NCBI RefSeq assembly: GCF_013344685.1
Contig: NZ_CP050137.1
Coordinates: 4,209,001-4,273,000 of the forward strand
Reading direction: 5' to 3'
DNA length: 64,000 bases
Source: Sphingomonas sp. CL5.1
Lineage (GTDB): Bacteria > Pseudomonadota > Alphaproteobacteria > Sphingomonadales > Sphingomonadaceae
Below the pieces are notes generated by a model. It saw only the letters and a list, made by a program, of their open reading frames with translations, was not told where the DNA came from and searched no databases. Positions 53,043 to 61,535 of this stretch are shown in pieces; the first letter of the stretch is position 1, and every line of letters starts with the position of its first letter. A program made the position numbers and the translations under genes.

Positions 53043-54718
53043 CCGGTCTGTTTCCGCTCCCATGCTTTCTCACCGCCGATCCACGTCTGCTCGACCACCG
53101 TCTTGCGCAGGTCGGTCGGGCTGGCGTTGAGCGGATCGCGATCGACGATGATGAAATCGGCGCGCTGGCCGGGGGCGAGGATGCCGAACCTGCTCTCCGC
53201 GAAGCCGGCGTAGGCCGCGCCGCCGGTATAGGCCCACCACGCCTGCTCGCGGGTCAGCGCCTCCTCCGGCCGCCAGCCGCCATAGGGCTGGCCGTCCGCG
53301 TCCTGCCGGGTGAACGCCGCCGCCCAGCCGGCCCAGGGATCGGGCTTCTCGACCGGCGTGTCGGAGCCGAAGGCGAGCTTCGCGCCGGTGGCGAGGATCG
53401 ATTTCCACGCATAGGCCCCGGCCAGCCGCTGCGGCCCCAATCGCGCCTCCGCCATCGTGCGGTCGCTGGTCTGGTGGACCGGCTGCATCGACGCGACGAT
53501 GCCGTGGCGGCCGAAGCGCGGCAGATCCTCCGGCGCGACGATCTGCGCATGTTCGATCCGCCAGCGGCGGTCGCCGGAATAAGTGTCCGACAGCGCATCG
53601 ATCGCGTCCAGGACCTGCTGGTTGGCGCGGTCGCCGATCGCATGGACCGCGATCTGGAAGCCGTCCATCGCCGCGCGGCTCATCTGGTTCTGGAGCTGCG
53701 CGTCGGTGTTGAAGCCGAGGCCGGACTGGCCCGGCGCATCGGCATAAGGCGCTTTCAGCCACGCCCCGCGCGAGCCGAGCGCGCCATCGGCATAGAGCTT
53801 CACCCCGCCCATCCGCAGCCGATCGCCATAGAGCCACGGCGTCGGCCCCTTGCCGCCGACGCGGCTCGCCGTCTCGACGCCGCGCGCATAGCTCATCACG
53901 CGGATGCGCAGCGCGCCGATATCGGCCATGCGGCGATAGCTGAGCCAGTCGTCCAGCGTCGTCCCCATGTCGGCGATCGCGGTGACGCCATAGCCGAGCA
54001 GCACCTGCTGCGCGGCGAGGAAGGCGGCGTCGCGCTCCTTCGGCAAGGGCTGCGGGAGAACCTTGTCGACAAGCTGGGTGGCGGCATCGACGAACACGCC
54101 GCTCGGCTGGCCGCCCGCGCCCTTCTCGATCCGGCCGCCGGCCGGGGTCGGCGTGGCGGCGGTGACGCCGGCCTCGCGCATCGCCGCGCCGTTCGCCCAG
54201 CCGGCGTGGCCGTCGGCGCGCTCCAGCCAGATCGCGTGGCCCTGCGAGATCGGATCGAGATCGGCGGCGGTCGGAAAGCGCCCCAGCCCCCATACCTCCT
54301 GATTCCAGCCGCGCCCGATGATCCACTTCCGGTCCGGGTTGGCGGCGATATAGGCGGCGATCCTCGCCTTCGCCTCGTCGAGCGATTTCGTGTCCGACAG
54401 GTCGAGCGACATCGCCGCGAAGCCGAGCTGCTCGACATGGCCGTGCGCGTCGATGAAGCCGGGCAGCAGCACCTTGCCCTTCATGTCCGCGCGCCAGTCG
54501 TAGCGCGGGCCGGGGTCCTTCTTCGTCGGCTTGCGCGGCTCCTCGTTGACGGGAACGAGGCGGACGACCTTGCCGTCCTTGTCCATCACCAGCGCCTTGA
54601 AGCGCACGACCCTGCCGTCGCGGTCGAGCGTGATGCCCTGCACATTGTCGATCAGCGCATCGGCCAGCGCGGGAACGGGAAGCAGGACGGCGGCCGCCGC
54701 GAGCAGCGCCGCCCTCAT
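53033..54718 (-). CDS. Exported amidohydrolase family protein (YtcJ-like)
   Basis: A 561-residue metal-dependent amidohydrolase with a signal peptide ([19 protein letters not shown]). The HxH metal motif is in [17 protein letters not shown] near residue 90. Later signatures are [42 protein letters not shown] and [18 protein letters not shown] with the late Asp. It ends with [19 protein letters not shown], the composite-domain closing segment. The YtcJ group has varied or unknown substrates. Its ATG overlaps the stop of the dehydrogenase gene by 4 bp (54715-54718). Confidence 0.88.
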   Translation of the reverse strand: MRAALLAAAAVLLPVPALADALIDNVQGITLDRDGRVVRFKALVMDKDGKVVRLVPVNEEPRKPTKKDPGPRYDWRADMKGKVLLPGFIDAHGHVEQLGFAAMSLDLSDTKSLDEAKARIAAYIAANPDRKWIIGRGWNQEVWGLGRFPTAADLDPISQGHAIWLERADGHAGWANGAAMREAGVTAATPTPAGGRIEKGAGGQPSGVFVDAATQLVDKVLPQPLPKERDAAFLAAQQVLLGYGVTAIADMGTTLDDWLSYRRMADIGALRIRVMSYARGVETASRVGGKGPTPWLYGDRLRMGGVKLYADGALGSRGAWLKAPYADAPGQSGLGFNTDAQLQNQMSRAAMDGFQIAVHAIGDRANQQVLDAIDALSDTYSGDRRWRIEHAQIVAPEDLPRFGRHGIVASMQPVHQTSDRTMAEARLGPQRLAGAYAWKSILATGAKLAFGSDTPVEKPDPWAGWAAAFTRQDADGQPYGGWRPEEALTREQAWWAYTGGAAYAGFAESRFGILAPGQRADFIIVDRDPLNASPTDLRKTVVEQTWIGGEKAWERKQTGQR

Positions 54719-55554
54719 CGCGGCAGCCGCCGGACCAGCGCGCTGGTGTCCTGTCGCCCGCCGCCCAGCTTCTGCACCTCGGCATAGAATTGATCGACCA
54801 GCGCCGCGACCGGCAGCACCGCGCCGTTGCGCTTCGCCTCGTCGAGCGCCAGCCCGAGGTCCTTGCGCATCCAGTCGATCGCGAAGCCGAAGTCGAACTC
54901 GTCCCTCGCCATCGTCCCCCAGCGGTTGACCATCTGCCAGCTCTGCGCCGCGCCGCCGGACACCGCCTCGAACACCTTGTCGAGATCGAGCCCGCTCGCC
55001 TGCGCGAACCGCAGCGCCTCGCTCAGCCCCTGCACCACGCCGGCGATGCAGATCTGGTTGACCATCTTGGACTGCTGCCCCGCCCCGGCCGCGCCGACAT
55101 GGACGATGCGCGCGGCATAAGGCTCCATGACCGGCCGCGCCCTGGCCATCGCGGCGTCGCTGCCGCCGCACATGATGGAGAGCTGGCCCTTCTCCGCGCC
55201 CGCCTGCCCGCCGGATACGGGCGCATCGACCGAAAGCGCGCGCGCCGCCGCCAGCCGCCGCGCGATATCGGCGGAGACGGTGGTGTGGTCGATGAACACC
55301 GCATCCGCGCGCATCGCGGCGAAGGCGCCATCCGGTCCGAGCGTCACCTGCTCCAGATCGCCGTCGTTGCCGACGCATGTCACCACCGCGTCGGCGCCCG
55401 CCGCAGCGGCGGCCGGCGTGTCCGCGACCTCCAGCCCGGTCGCCGCCGCCCTGGCGCGGGTGCGGTTATAGACGACGACGTCGTGTCCGGCGCGGGCGAG
55501 ATGCCCGGCCATCGGGGCGCCCATGACGCCGGTGCCGATGAATGCGATCCTCAT
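54715..55554 (-). CDS. 3-hydroxyisobutyrate dehydrogenase family protein
   Basis: A 279-residue beta-hydroxyacid dehydrogenase. The cofactor fold is RIAFIGTGVMGAPMAGHLARAG. The substrate-site motif is VDAPVSGGQAGAEKGQLSIM, and the catalytic Lys is in GAGQQSKMVNQICIAGVVQG. Members oxidise 3-hydroxyisobutyrate, tartronate semialdehyde or similar compounds with NAD(P). It is the first gene of a two-gene minus-strand unit with the amidohydrolase. The specific substrate cannot be named. Confidence 0.88.
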   Translation of the reverse strand: MRIAFIGTGVMGAPMAGHLARAGHDVVVYNRTRARAAATGLEVADTPAAAAAGADAVVTCVGNDGDLEQVTLGPDGAFAAMRADAVFIDHTTVSADIARRLAAARALSVDAPVSGGQAGAEKGQLSIMCGGSDAAMARARPVMEPYAARIVHVGAAGAGQQSKMVNQICIAGVVQGLSEALRFAQASGLDLDKVFEAVSGGAAQSWQMVNRWGTMARDEFDFGFAIDWMRKDLGLALDEAKRNGAVLPVAALVDQFYAEVQKLGGGRQDTSALVRRLPR

Positions 55555-55649
55555 GGAGATGGGGATTAGGCGGAGTTTCCACGGCGCGCCAGATGGTCTA
55601 GGCGGCTCCCTCTCCGCCGCGCCTGTTGCGGCATTTCATGGAGGTTATG

Positions 55650-56894
55650 TTGGCAAGCCTTGCGACGAGCAGCGAATCCCTTCCCGTCACCCTCGACGAC
55701 GTGCGCGCGGCGCACATGCGGATTCGCGACTCGATCGTGCGCACGCCCACCCTCATCAGCAAGACGCTGTCGCAGCTCACCGGCGCGACCGTCTATCTGA
55801 AGTTCGAGAACCTCCAGTTCACCGCCGCCTACAAGGAGCGCGGGGCGCTCAACACATTGCTCCAGCTTTCGGACGAGGCGAAGGCGCGCGGCGTGATCGC
55901 GGCCTCGGCGGGCAATCACGCGCAGGGCCTCGCCTATCACGCCAACCGGCTCGGCGTGCCGGCGACGATCGTCATGCCGAAGACCACCCCGATCGTGAAG
56001 GTGACGCAGACGCAGGGCCACGGCGCCACCGTGGTGCTGGAGGGCGACACGTTCGACGCCGCTTATGCCCATGCCCGCACGATGGAGGCGAACGAGGGCT
56101 ATACCTTCGTCCACCCGTTCGACGATCCGCGCGTGATCGCCGGGCAGGGTACGGTCGCGCTGGAGATGCTGGAGGACGTGCCGGGAATCGACACGTTCAT
56201 CACCCCGATCGGCGGCGGCGGCCTCATCTCCGGCATGGCGACCGTCGCCGCCGCCGCGCCGCGCCGCGCGGTGGAGGTGATCGGGGTGCAGGCCGAGCTG
56301 TTCCCCTCGATGTATAATCGCATCCATCACACGGACCTGCCCTGCGCCGGGGATACGCTGGCCGAGGGCATCGCGGTGAAGGAGCCGGGCGGCATCACCG
56401 CGCGGATCGTGGAGGCGCTGGTCGACGACATCCTGCTCGTCTCCGAACGCAATCTGGAGGAGGCGGTGAGCCTGCTGCTCCAGATCGAGAAGACGGTGGT
56501 CGAGGGCGCGGGCGCCGCCGGCCTCGCCGCGCTGATGCAGCACGGCGACCGCTTCCGCGGCAAGACGGTGGGCGTGGTGCTGTGCGGCGGCAATATCGAC
56601 ACGCGGCTGCTCGCCAACGTGCTGCTGCGCGATCTCGCCCGGTCCGGCCGGCTGGCGCGGCTGCGCATCCGGCTGAAGGACCAGCCCGGCGCGCTCTACA
56701 ATGTCGCGCGCATCTTCGACGAGCAGCGCGTCAACATCATCGAGGTCTATCACCAGCGCGTGTTCACCTCGCTGCCGGCCAAGGGCCTGATCGCCGACAT
56801 CGAATGCGAGGCGCGCGATCGCGGGCACCTCGACCGGCTGATGGCGGCGCTGCGCGACGGCGGCTATGAGGTGAGCCCGGTCGAGCCGGCCTGA
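55650..56894 (+). CDS. ilvA: Threonine ammonia-lyase (threonine dehydratase)
   Basis: A 414-residue PLP enzyme deaminating threonine to 2-oxobutyrate. The PLP lysine is in NLQFTAAYKERGALNTLLQL, the substrate loop in IAASAGNHAQGLAYHANRL, and the glycine-rich phosphate site in TPIGGGGLISGMATVAAA. The C-terminal ACT domain starts near residue 330 (RLRIRLKDQPGALYNVARIF). One ACT domain and this length fit the shorter IlvA/TdcB form. I prefer the TTG at 55650, five bases after GGAGG. ATGs at 55638 and 55647 are in frame but badly placed relative to that RBS. Confidence 0.92.
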   Translation: MASLATSSESLPVTLDDVRAAHMRIRDSIVRTPTLISKTLSQLTGATVYLKFENLQFTAAYKERGALNTLLQLSDEAKARGVIAASAGNHAQGLAYHANRLGVPATIVMPKTTPIVKVTQTQGHGATVVLEGDTFDAAYAHARTMEANEGYTFVHPFDDPRVIAGQGTVALEMLEDVPGIDTFITPIGGGGLISGMATVAAAAPRRAVEVIGVQAELFPSMYNRIHHTDLPCAGDTLAEGIAVKEPGGITARIVEALVDDILLVSERNLEEAVSLLLQIEKTVVEGAGAAGLAALMQHGDRFRGKTVGVVLCGGNIDTRLLANVLLRDLARSGRLARLRIRLKDQPGALYNVARIFDEQRVNIIEVYHQRVFTSLPAKGLIADIECEARDRGHLDRLMAALRDGGYEVSPVEPA

Positions 56895-56936
56895 AACCGG
56901 GCCTCCTCCACCCACTGGAACGGCGCGGGCGGACGC

Positions 56937-56959
56937 GTTAACCTCCATTCGTGGTTAAC
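56937..56959. promoter_or_regulatory. GTTAACC/GGTTAAC inverted repeat between ilvA and bpt
   Basis: GTTAACC at 56937-56943 and GGTTAAC at 56953-56959 form 7-bp arms with a 9-base spacer in the 145-bp gap before the aminoacyltransferase gene. Each arm contains the TTAACC half-site used by CtrA, but in opposed orientation, so its binder is uncertain. Confidence 0.35.
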
Positions 56960-57039
56960 AGCCTTTTCACGATTGCGGCGAGGTCGCATATCCTCGGAGA
57001 CGGCGCGGATCATCGCGCCGGCTCAAGGGGTAAACGTCG

Positions 57040-57792
57040 GTGACGGCGCCATTTCGCTTTCCGCGCTTCTTCGTGACCAGCCCCGCGCCATGCCCCTATC
57101 TGCCGGGGCGACAGGAGCGGAAGGTGTTCACCGAGCTTTCCGGCCCGCACGCCAACGAGCTGAACGACGCGCTCGGCCGGATCGGCTTCCGGCGCAGCCA
57201 GTCGGTCGCCTATCGCCCGTCGTGCGCGGGCTGCTCGGCCTGCGTCTCGGTGCGCGTCGTCGCGCATGATTTCGTCGCCAACGCCACCCAGCGCAAGCTG
57301 ATCCGCCGCCACGCCGATCTGGAGGTGACCGCCTGCCGCCCGTGGGCGACCGACGAGCAATACCAGCTCCTGCGCCGCTATCTCGCCGCGCGCCACCCCG
57401 GCGGCGGCATGGCGGGGATGGACGACACCGATTATGCCGACATGATCGAGCAATCGCCGGTCAACTCGGTGATCGTCGAATATCGCGAGCCTTCGGTGAA
57501 CGGCGCGCGGGGCAAGCTGATCGGCGCCTGCCTCACCGACCGGCAGGCGGACGGGCTGTCGATGATCTACAGCTTCTTCGCCGCCGACCGCGAGGACCGG
57601 CCGGCGCTGGGCAACCTCATCATCCTCGACCATATCCTGCGCGCGCGCACCGCCGGCCTGCCCTATGTCTATCTCGGCTATTGGGTGAAGGGATCGGCGC
57701 GGATGGAATACAAGACGCGCTATCGCCCGCTCGAGATCCTCGGCCCGCGCGGCTGGACGCTGCTGCCGGAGGACGAGGCGGTCGTCGCCTGA
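57040..57792 (+). CDS. bpt: Bacterial aspartate/glutamate leucyltransferase (Bpt/Ate)
   Basis: A 250-residue aminoacyl-tRNA protein transferase of the bacterial Ate1-like (Bpt) family, which adds Leu to N-terminal Asp or Glu and marks proteins for ClpAP degradation. [25 protein letters not shown] at the N-terminus and [20 protein letters not shown] with its cysteine set are family hallmarks, as are [39 protein letters not shown]. Translation starts at a GTG (57040) after AGGGGTAAACGTCG. It ends three bases from the convergent dsbD. Confidence 0.93.
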   Translation: MTAPFRFPRFFVTSPAPCPYLPGRQERKVFTELSGPHANELNDALGRIGFRRSQSVAYRPSCAGCSACVSVRVVAHDFVANATQRKLIRRHADLEVTACRPWATDEQYQLLRRYLAARHPGGGMAGMDDTDYADMIEQSPVNSVIVEYREPSVNGARGKLIGACLTDRQADGLSMIYSFFAADREDRPALGNLIILDHILRARTAGLPYVYLGYWVKGSARMEYKTRYRPLEILGPRGWTLLPEDEAVVA

Positions 57793-57795
57793 GCC

Positions 57796-59817
57796 TCACG
57801 CGCCGGGCAATGCCGCCAGCATGTCCGGCGTCAGCAATTGCGGCAGGACGCGCGGGGCCGGCGCGCCGGGAGCGTACCACAGGTAGAGCGGCACGCCGGC
57901 GCGGTTGTTCGCCTCGATGAAGCGGCCGAGCGCCGGGTTGCCGTCGGTCCAGTCGCCGACCAGCACCGCCACCTTGCCGTGCCGGAACGCGCGCGCGACC
58001 TTCTCCGTCTCGATCGAGGTCTTTTCGTTGACCTTGCAGGTGAGGCACCAGTCGGCGGTGAAATAGGCGAACACCGGCCGCCCTTGGGCGCGCAGCGCGG
58101 CGAGCCGCGCCTCGCTGAACGGCTGCGCGCCCGCGACCGCCGCCGCCGGAGTCGCCGCGCCGGGATGCAGCAGCGCAGCCGCGACCAGCGCCCCCGGCAC
58201 GCCGATCAGCGCCGGCCACCACGCGCGCCCACGCCCGGCGCGCTGCGCCAGGCCGGTCAGCCACAGGCCCACCAGCAGCAGCGCCAGCGCGATCAGCGCG
58301 AGCATCAGCCCGACACTCCCCGCCTGCCGCCACAGCACCCAGCCGAGCGCCAGCGCGGTGAGGAACATCGGCAGCGACAGGATGCGCCGCACCCGCGCCA
58401 GCCAAGCCCCCGGCTTCGGCAGTCGCCGCCGCAGCGCGGGCACGAAGCCGATCAGCAGGAACGGCAATGCGATGCCGAAGCCGAGGCCGGCGAATATCAT
58501 CAGCGCCGCCACCGTCGGCAGCACCAGCGCCGCGCCGAGGGCCGCGCCCATGAACGGACCGCTGCACGGCGTCGCGATGAACGCGGCCAGCGCGCCGGTG
58601 GCGAAGGCGCCGGTCGTGCCGGAGCGGCCGGCGAAGCGTGGCGTCGGCAGCTCGAACAGCCCGGCGAGGTTGAGCGCGATCCCGGCGACGAGCAGCAGCA
58701 GCGCGCCGATCACGCGCGGGTCCTGCAACTGGAACGCCCAGCCGACCGCCGCCCCGCCCGCCCGCAACGCGAGCAACGTGCCGCCCAGCGCGAGGCAGAC
58801 GACGACCACCCCCGCCGCATAGGCCACAGCCTCGCGCCGCGTGCCGCGCTCCGTCTCGCCCGCGCGCGCGAGACTCAGCGCCTTGAGGCTCAGGATCGGA
58901 AAGACGCAGGGCATGATGTTGAGCAACAGCCCGCCGAGCACCGCCCCGGCGAAGGCCGCGAGCGCCGCGCCCCATGCCCCTTCCCCGCCGGCGGCCGGCG
59001 CGACATTGCCCGGCTCCGCGACGATCGCCAGCCCGCGCCCGTCGCCGGTCGCCAGCACGCCCTCGATCCGGCCGTTGACCGGGGTCGCGGCGGCCTTCGT
59101 CTCGATCACCAGCCGGTCGCCGTCGCGCGCCACTTTCTGCGGCGCGGCGAAATCGACCGCGCCGGTCGCGGCCGGGTAGAAATACGGCTGGTTCACCGGC
59201 GCGTCCGCCGGGAACGGCACGCCGAGCCTGAAGGTGCCCCCGCTCGCCTGCCATGTCGCCGTCGCGCCGAGCGGCTGCGGCAGCGCGCGCCGCCATGCGT
59301 CGAACCGCGCTGCGCTTGCCGGATCGGGCGCGCCGTCGCCGATCGTCAGCACCGTCTCCAGCGTCTGCGTCTCGGGCACGCACAGATCGTTGGTGCAGAC
59401 CAGATAGTCCGCCTTGACGGCGATCGGCAGCCGCGCGCCCGCCGTCAGCCCGGCCGGCACCTTCAGATCGACCAGCATCGCGAACGGCCGCTCGAACACA
59501 TAGTTCATCAGCCCGGCGATCAGCAGCCGCTGCGGCACCGGATAGCGCAGCTCGCCCGCCGTCGCGCCGGGCGGCAGATGCCATTCCAGCCGCGTGCCGA
59601 CGCCCGCGTCGCCGGGGTTCTGCCAGTAAGCGTGCCAGCCCGGCGCGGGCGCGGCGTCGAAGGCGAGCGTCACCGTGCCGCCCGCCGCCGGCCGCGCGGT
59701 TTCCGCCACCAGCCGCATCGCGACATGCGGCGCGGCGCCGGCGGGCAGCGCGAGCAATGTCATCAGCCCGACCAAAAGGGCCGATACCCGCCGCAACCAT
59801 GCTTGCCTCGCCATCAT
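57796..59817 (-). CDS. dsbD: Thiol:disulfide interchange protein DsbD family
   Basis: A 673-residue inner-membrane reductant conduit. After a signal peptide (VSALLVGLMTLLALPAGAAP) comes a periplasmic alpha domain with the Cys pair in YLVCTNDLCVPETQTL. About eight membrane helices follow from residue 280; the two membrane cysteines are in NIMPCVFPILSLKALSL and IATPCSGPFMGAALGAALVL. The C-terminal thioredoxin-like domain has CxxC as YFTADWCLTCKVNEKTSIE. All three Cys pairs needed to pass electrons from cytoplasmic thioredoxin to the periplasm are present. Two tandem ATGs (59817, 59814) begin the gene, 47 bp from the divergent phosphatase. Confidence 0.93.
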   Translation of the reverse strand: MMARQAWLRRVSALLVGLMTLLALPAGAAPHVAMRLVAETARPAAGGTVTLAFDAAPAPGWHAYWQNPGDAGVGTRLEWHLPPGATAGELRYPVPQRLLIAGLMNYVFERPFAMLVDLKVPAGLTAGARLPIAVKADYLVCTNDLCVPETQTLETVLTIGDGAPDPASAARFDAWRRALPQPLGATATWQASGGTFRLGVPFPADAPVNQPYFYPAATGAVDFAAPQKVARDGDRLVIETKAAATPVNGRIEGVLATGDGRGLAIVAEPGNVAPAAGGEGAWGAALAAFAGAVLGGLLLNIMPCVFPILSLKALSLARAGETERGTRREAVAYAAGVVVVCLALGGTLLALRAGGAAVGWAFQLQDPRVIGALLLLVAGIALNLAGLFELPTPRFAGRSGTTGAFATGALAAFIATPCSGPFMGAALGAALVLPTVAALMIFAGLGFGIALPFLLIGFVPALRRRLPKPGAWLARVRRILSLPMFLTALALGWVLWRQAGSVGLMLALIALALLLVGLWLTGLAQRAGRGRAWWPALIGVPGALVAAALLHPGAATPAAAVAGAQPFSEARLAALRAQGRPVFAYFTADWCLTCKVNEKTSIETEKVARAFRHGKVAVLVGDWTDGNPALGRFIEANNRAGVPLYLWYAPGAPAPRVLPQLLTPDMLAALPGA

Positions 59818-59864
59818 GGCGCGGACATACCCTGCCCGCCAACGCTTTGCACCAAGGACCGAAG

Positions 59865-61532
59865 ATGAAAGTGCGGATCGCCGCTCCCCTCGCCCTGCCG
59901 ATTGCCCTGATCGCTGCCGCCTTCGCCGCCCCGGCGCTCGCGCAGCAGGCCGCGCCCGCCGCTCCGGTCGCCGAGGCGGCGGGGCCGCGCGCCGCGCCGA
60001 AGCTGATCGTCGCCATCTCGGTCGATCAATTCTCCGCCGACCTGTTCGCGCAATATCGCAATCGCTTCACCGGCGGCTTCGCGCGGCTGTTGCAGGGCGT
60101 CGTCTTCCCCTCCGGCTACCAGAGCCACGCCGCGACCGAGACCTGCCCCGGCCACTCGACGATCCTGACCGGGATGCGCCCGGCGCACACCGGGATCATC
60201 GCCAACACCTGGCTGGACCAGAAGGCGGGCCGCGCCGACAAGATGGTCTATTGCGCGGAGGACGAGCGCGTCCCCGGCAGCGACCATAACAACTACACCG
60301 CCTCCGACCTGCACCTGAGGGTGCCGACGCTGGGCGAGATGATGAAGGCCGCCCATCCCGCCACGCGCGTCGTGTCGGTCGCGGGCAAGGATCGCGCGGC
60401 GATCATGATGGGCGGCCACAAGGTCGACGAATTGTGGTTCTGGGACGGCAAGACCTTCGCCTCCTATGCCGGGCGCGCGGTGCCGCCGACGGTGGCGCGC
60501 GCGCGGACGGCGGTGGCGGAGCTGATCGCCAAGCCACAGGGGCCGCTGCCGCTGCCCGGCTGGTGCGCGGCGATCGCGCGGCCGATCCAGGTCGGCAACC
60601 AGACGCTTGGCACCGGGCGGTTCGAGCGCGCGGCGGGCGACGCCAAGGCGTTCCGCGCCTCCCCCGCGATCGACAGCGCGGTGCTCGGCATCGCCTATGG
60701 CCTCGCCCACGACATGAAGCTCGGGACCGGCGCGGCGCCCGACCTGCTGATCGTCGGCCTTTCCGCGACCGATTATGTCGGCCACGCCAACGGCACGCAG
60801 GGCAGCGAGATGTGCATCCAGATGAACGAGCTGGACCTGTCGCTGGAAACCTTCTTCGACGCGCTCGACGGGCTGGGCGTCGATTACGAGGTGGTGCTGA
60901 CCGCCGACCACGGCGCGCACGACATGACCGAGCGGCAGCGCGAACATGCCATGCCGATGGAGACGCGCGTCGATCCCGCGCTTTCCCCCAGGACGGTGGG
61001 CGCGGCGATCGGCAGGGAGCTTGGCATCGCCGGGCCGGTGCTGATCGGCGGCGAGGGCGACGTCTATGTCTCCAGCGACGTGCCCGCCGCGAAGCGCGCT
61101 GCGGTGATCGCGGCGGCGGTGAAGCGTTATTCCGCGATGCCGCAGATCGCCGCCGTGCCGACCCGCGAGCAGATCGCCGCGACGCCGATGCCCAAGGGAC
61201 CGCCGGAAACCTGGACGCTGCTGGAACGCGCGCGCGCCTCCTATGACCCGGAGCGGTCGGGCGATTTCCTGCTGCTGCTCAAGCCGCGCGTCACGCCGAT
61301 CCCGGCGCCCGGCCCCGGCTATGTCGAGACCCACGGCAGCCCGTGGGATTACGACCGCCGCGTGCCGATCCTGTTCTGGCGCAAGGGCATCGCCGGGTTC
61401 GAGCAGCCGCTGTCGGTCGAGACGGTCGATATCGTGCCGACGCTCGCCGCGACGGTGGGGCTGGAGGTGAACGGCCTCGATGGGCGCTGCCTCGATCTCG
61501 ACGCGACGGCCGCGTCGACCTGCCCGCGCTGA
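59865..61532 (+). CDS. PhoK/PafA-type alkaline phosphatase
   Basis: A 555-residue exported phosphatase of the type first described from Sphingomonas (PhoK) and flavobacteria (PafA). The signal peptide is PLALPIALIAAAFAAPALAQ. Catalytic Thr is in SHAATETCPGHSTILTGMRP (near residue 89 in PhoK). The Asn of HTGIIANTWLD and the Lys and Arg of SVAGKDRAAIMMGGH match the phosphate-binding N, K-x-R set of this class. Zinc ligands appear in VSVDQFS, LSATDYVGHANG, VVLTADHGAHDM and VETHGSPWDYDRRVP. ATG at 59865 with AAGGA upstream. It mineralises phosphate esters in the periplasm or outside. Confidence 0.9.
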   Translation: MKVRIAAPLALPIALIAAAFAAPALAQQAAPAAPVAEAAGPRAAPKLIVAISVDQFSADLFAQYRNRFTGGFARLLQGVVFPSGYQSHAATETCPGHSTILTGMRPAHTGIIANTWLDQKAGRADKMVYCAEDERVPGSDHNNYTASDLHLRVPTLGEMMKAAHPATRVVSVAGKDRAAIMMGGHKVDELWFWDGKTFASYAGRAVPPTVARARTAVAELIAKPQGPLPLPGWCAAIARPIQVGNQTLGTGRFERAAGDAKAFRASPAIDSAVLGIAYGLAHDMKLGTGAAPDLLIVGLSATDYVGHANGTQGSEMCIQMNELDLSLETFFDALDGLGVDYEVVLTADHGAHDMTERQREHAMPMETRVDPALSPRTVGAAIGRELGIAGPVLIGGEGDVYVSSDVPAAKRAAVIAAAVKRYSAMPQIAAVPTREQIAATPMPKGPPETWTLLERARASYDPERSGDFLLLLKPRVTPIPAPGPGYVETHGSPWDYDRRVPILFWRKGIAGFEQPLSVETVDIVPTLAATVGLEVNGLDGRCLDLDATAASTCPR

Positions 61533-61535
61533 CGG

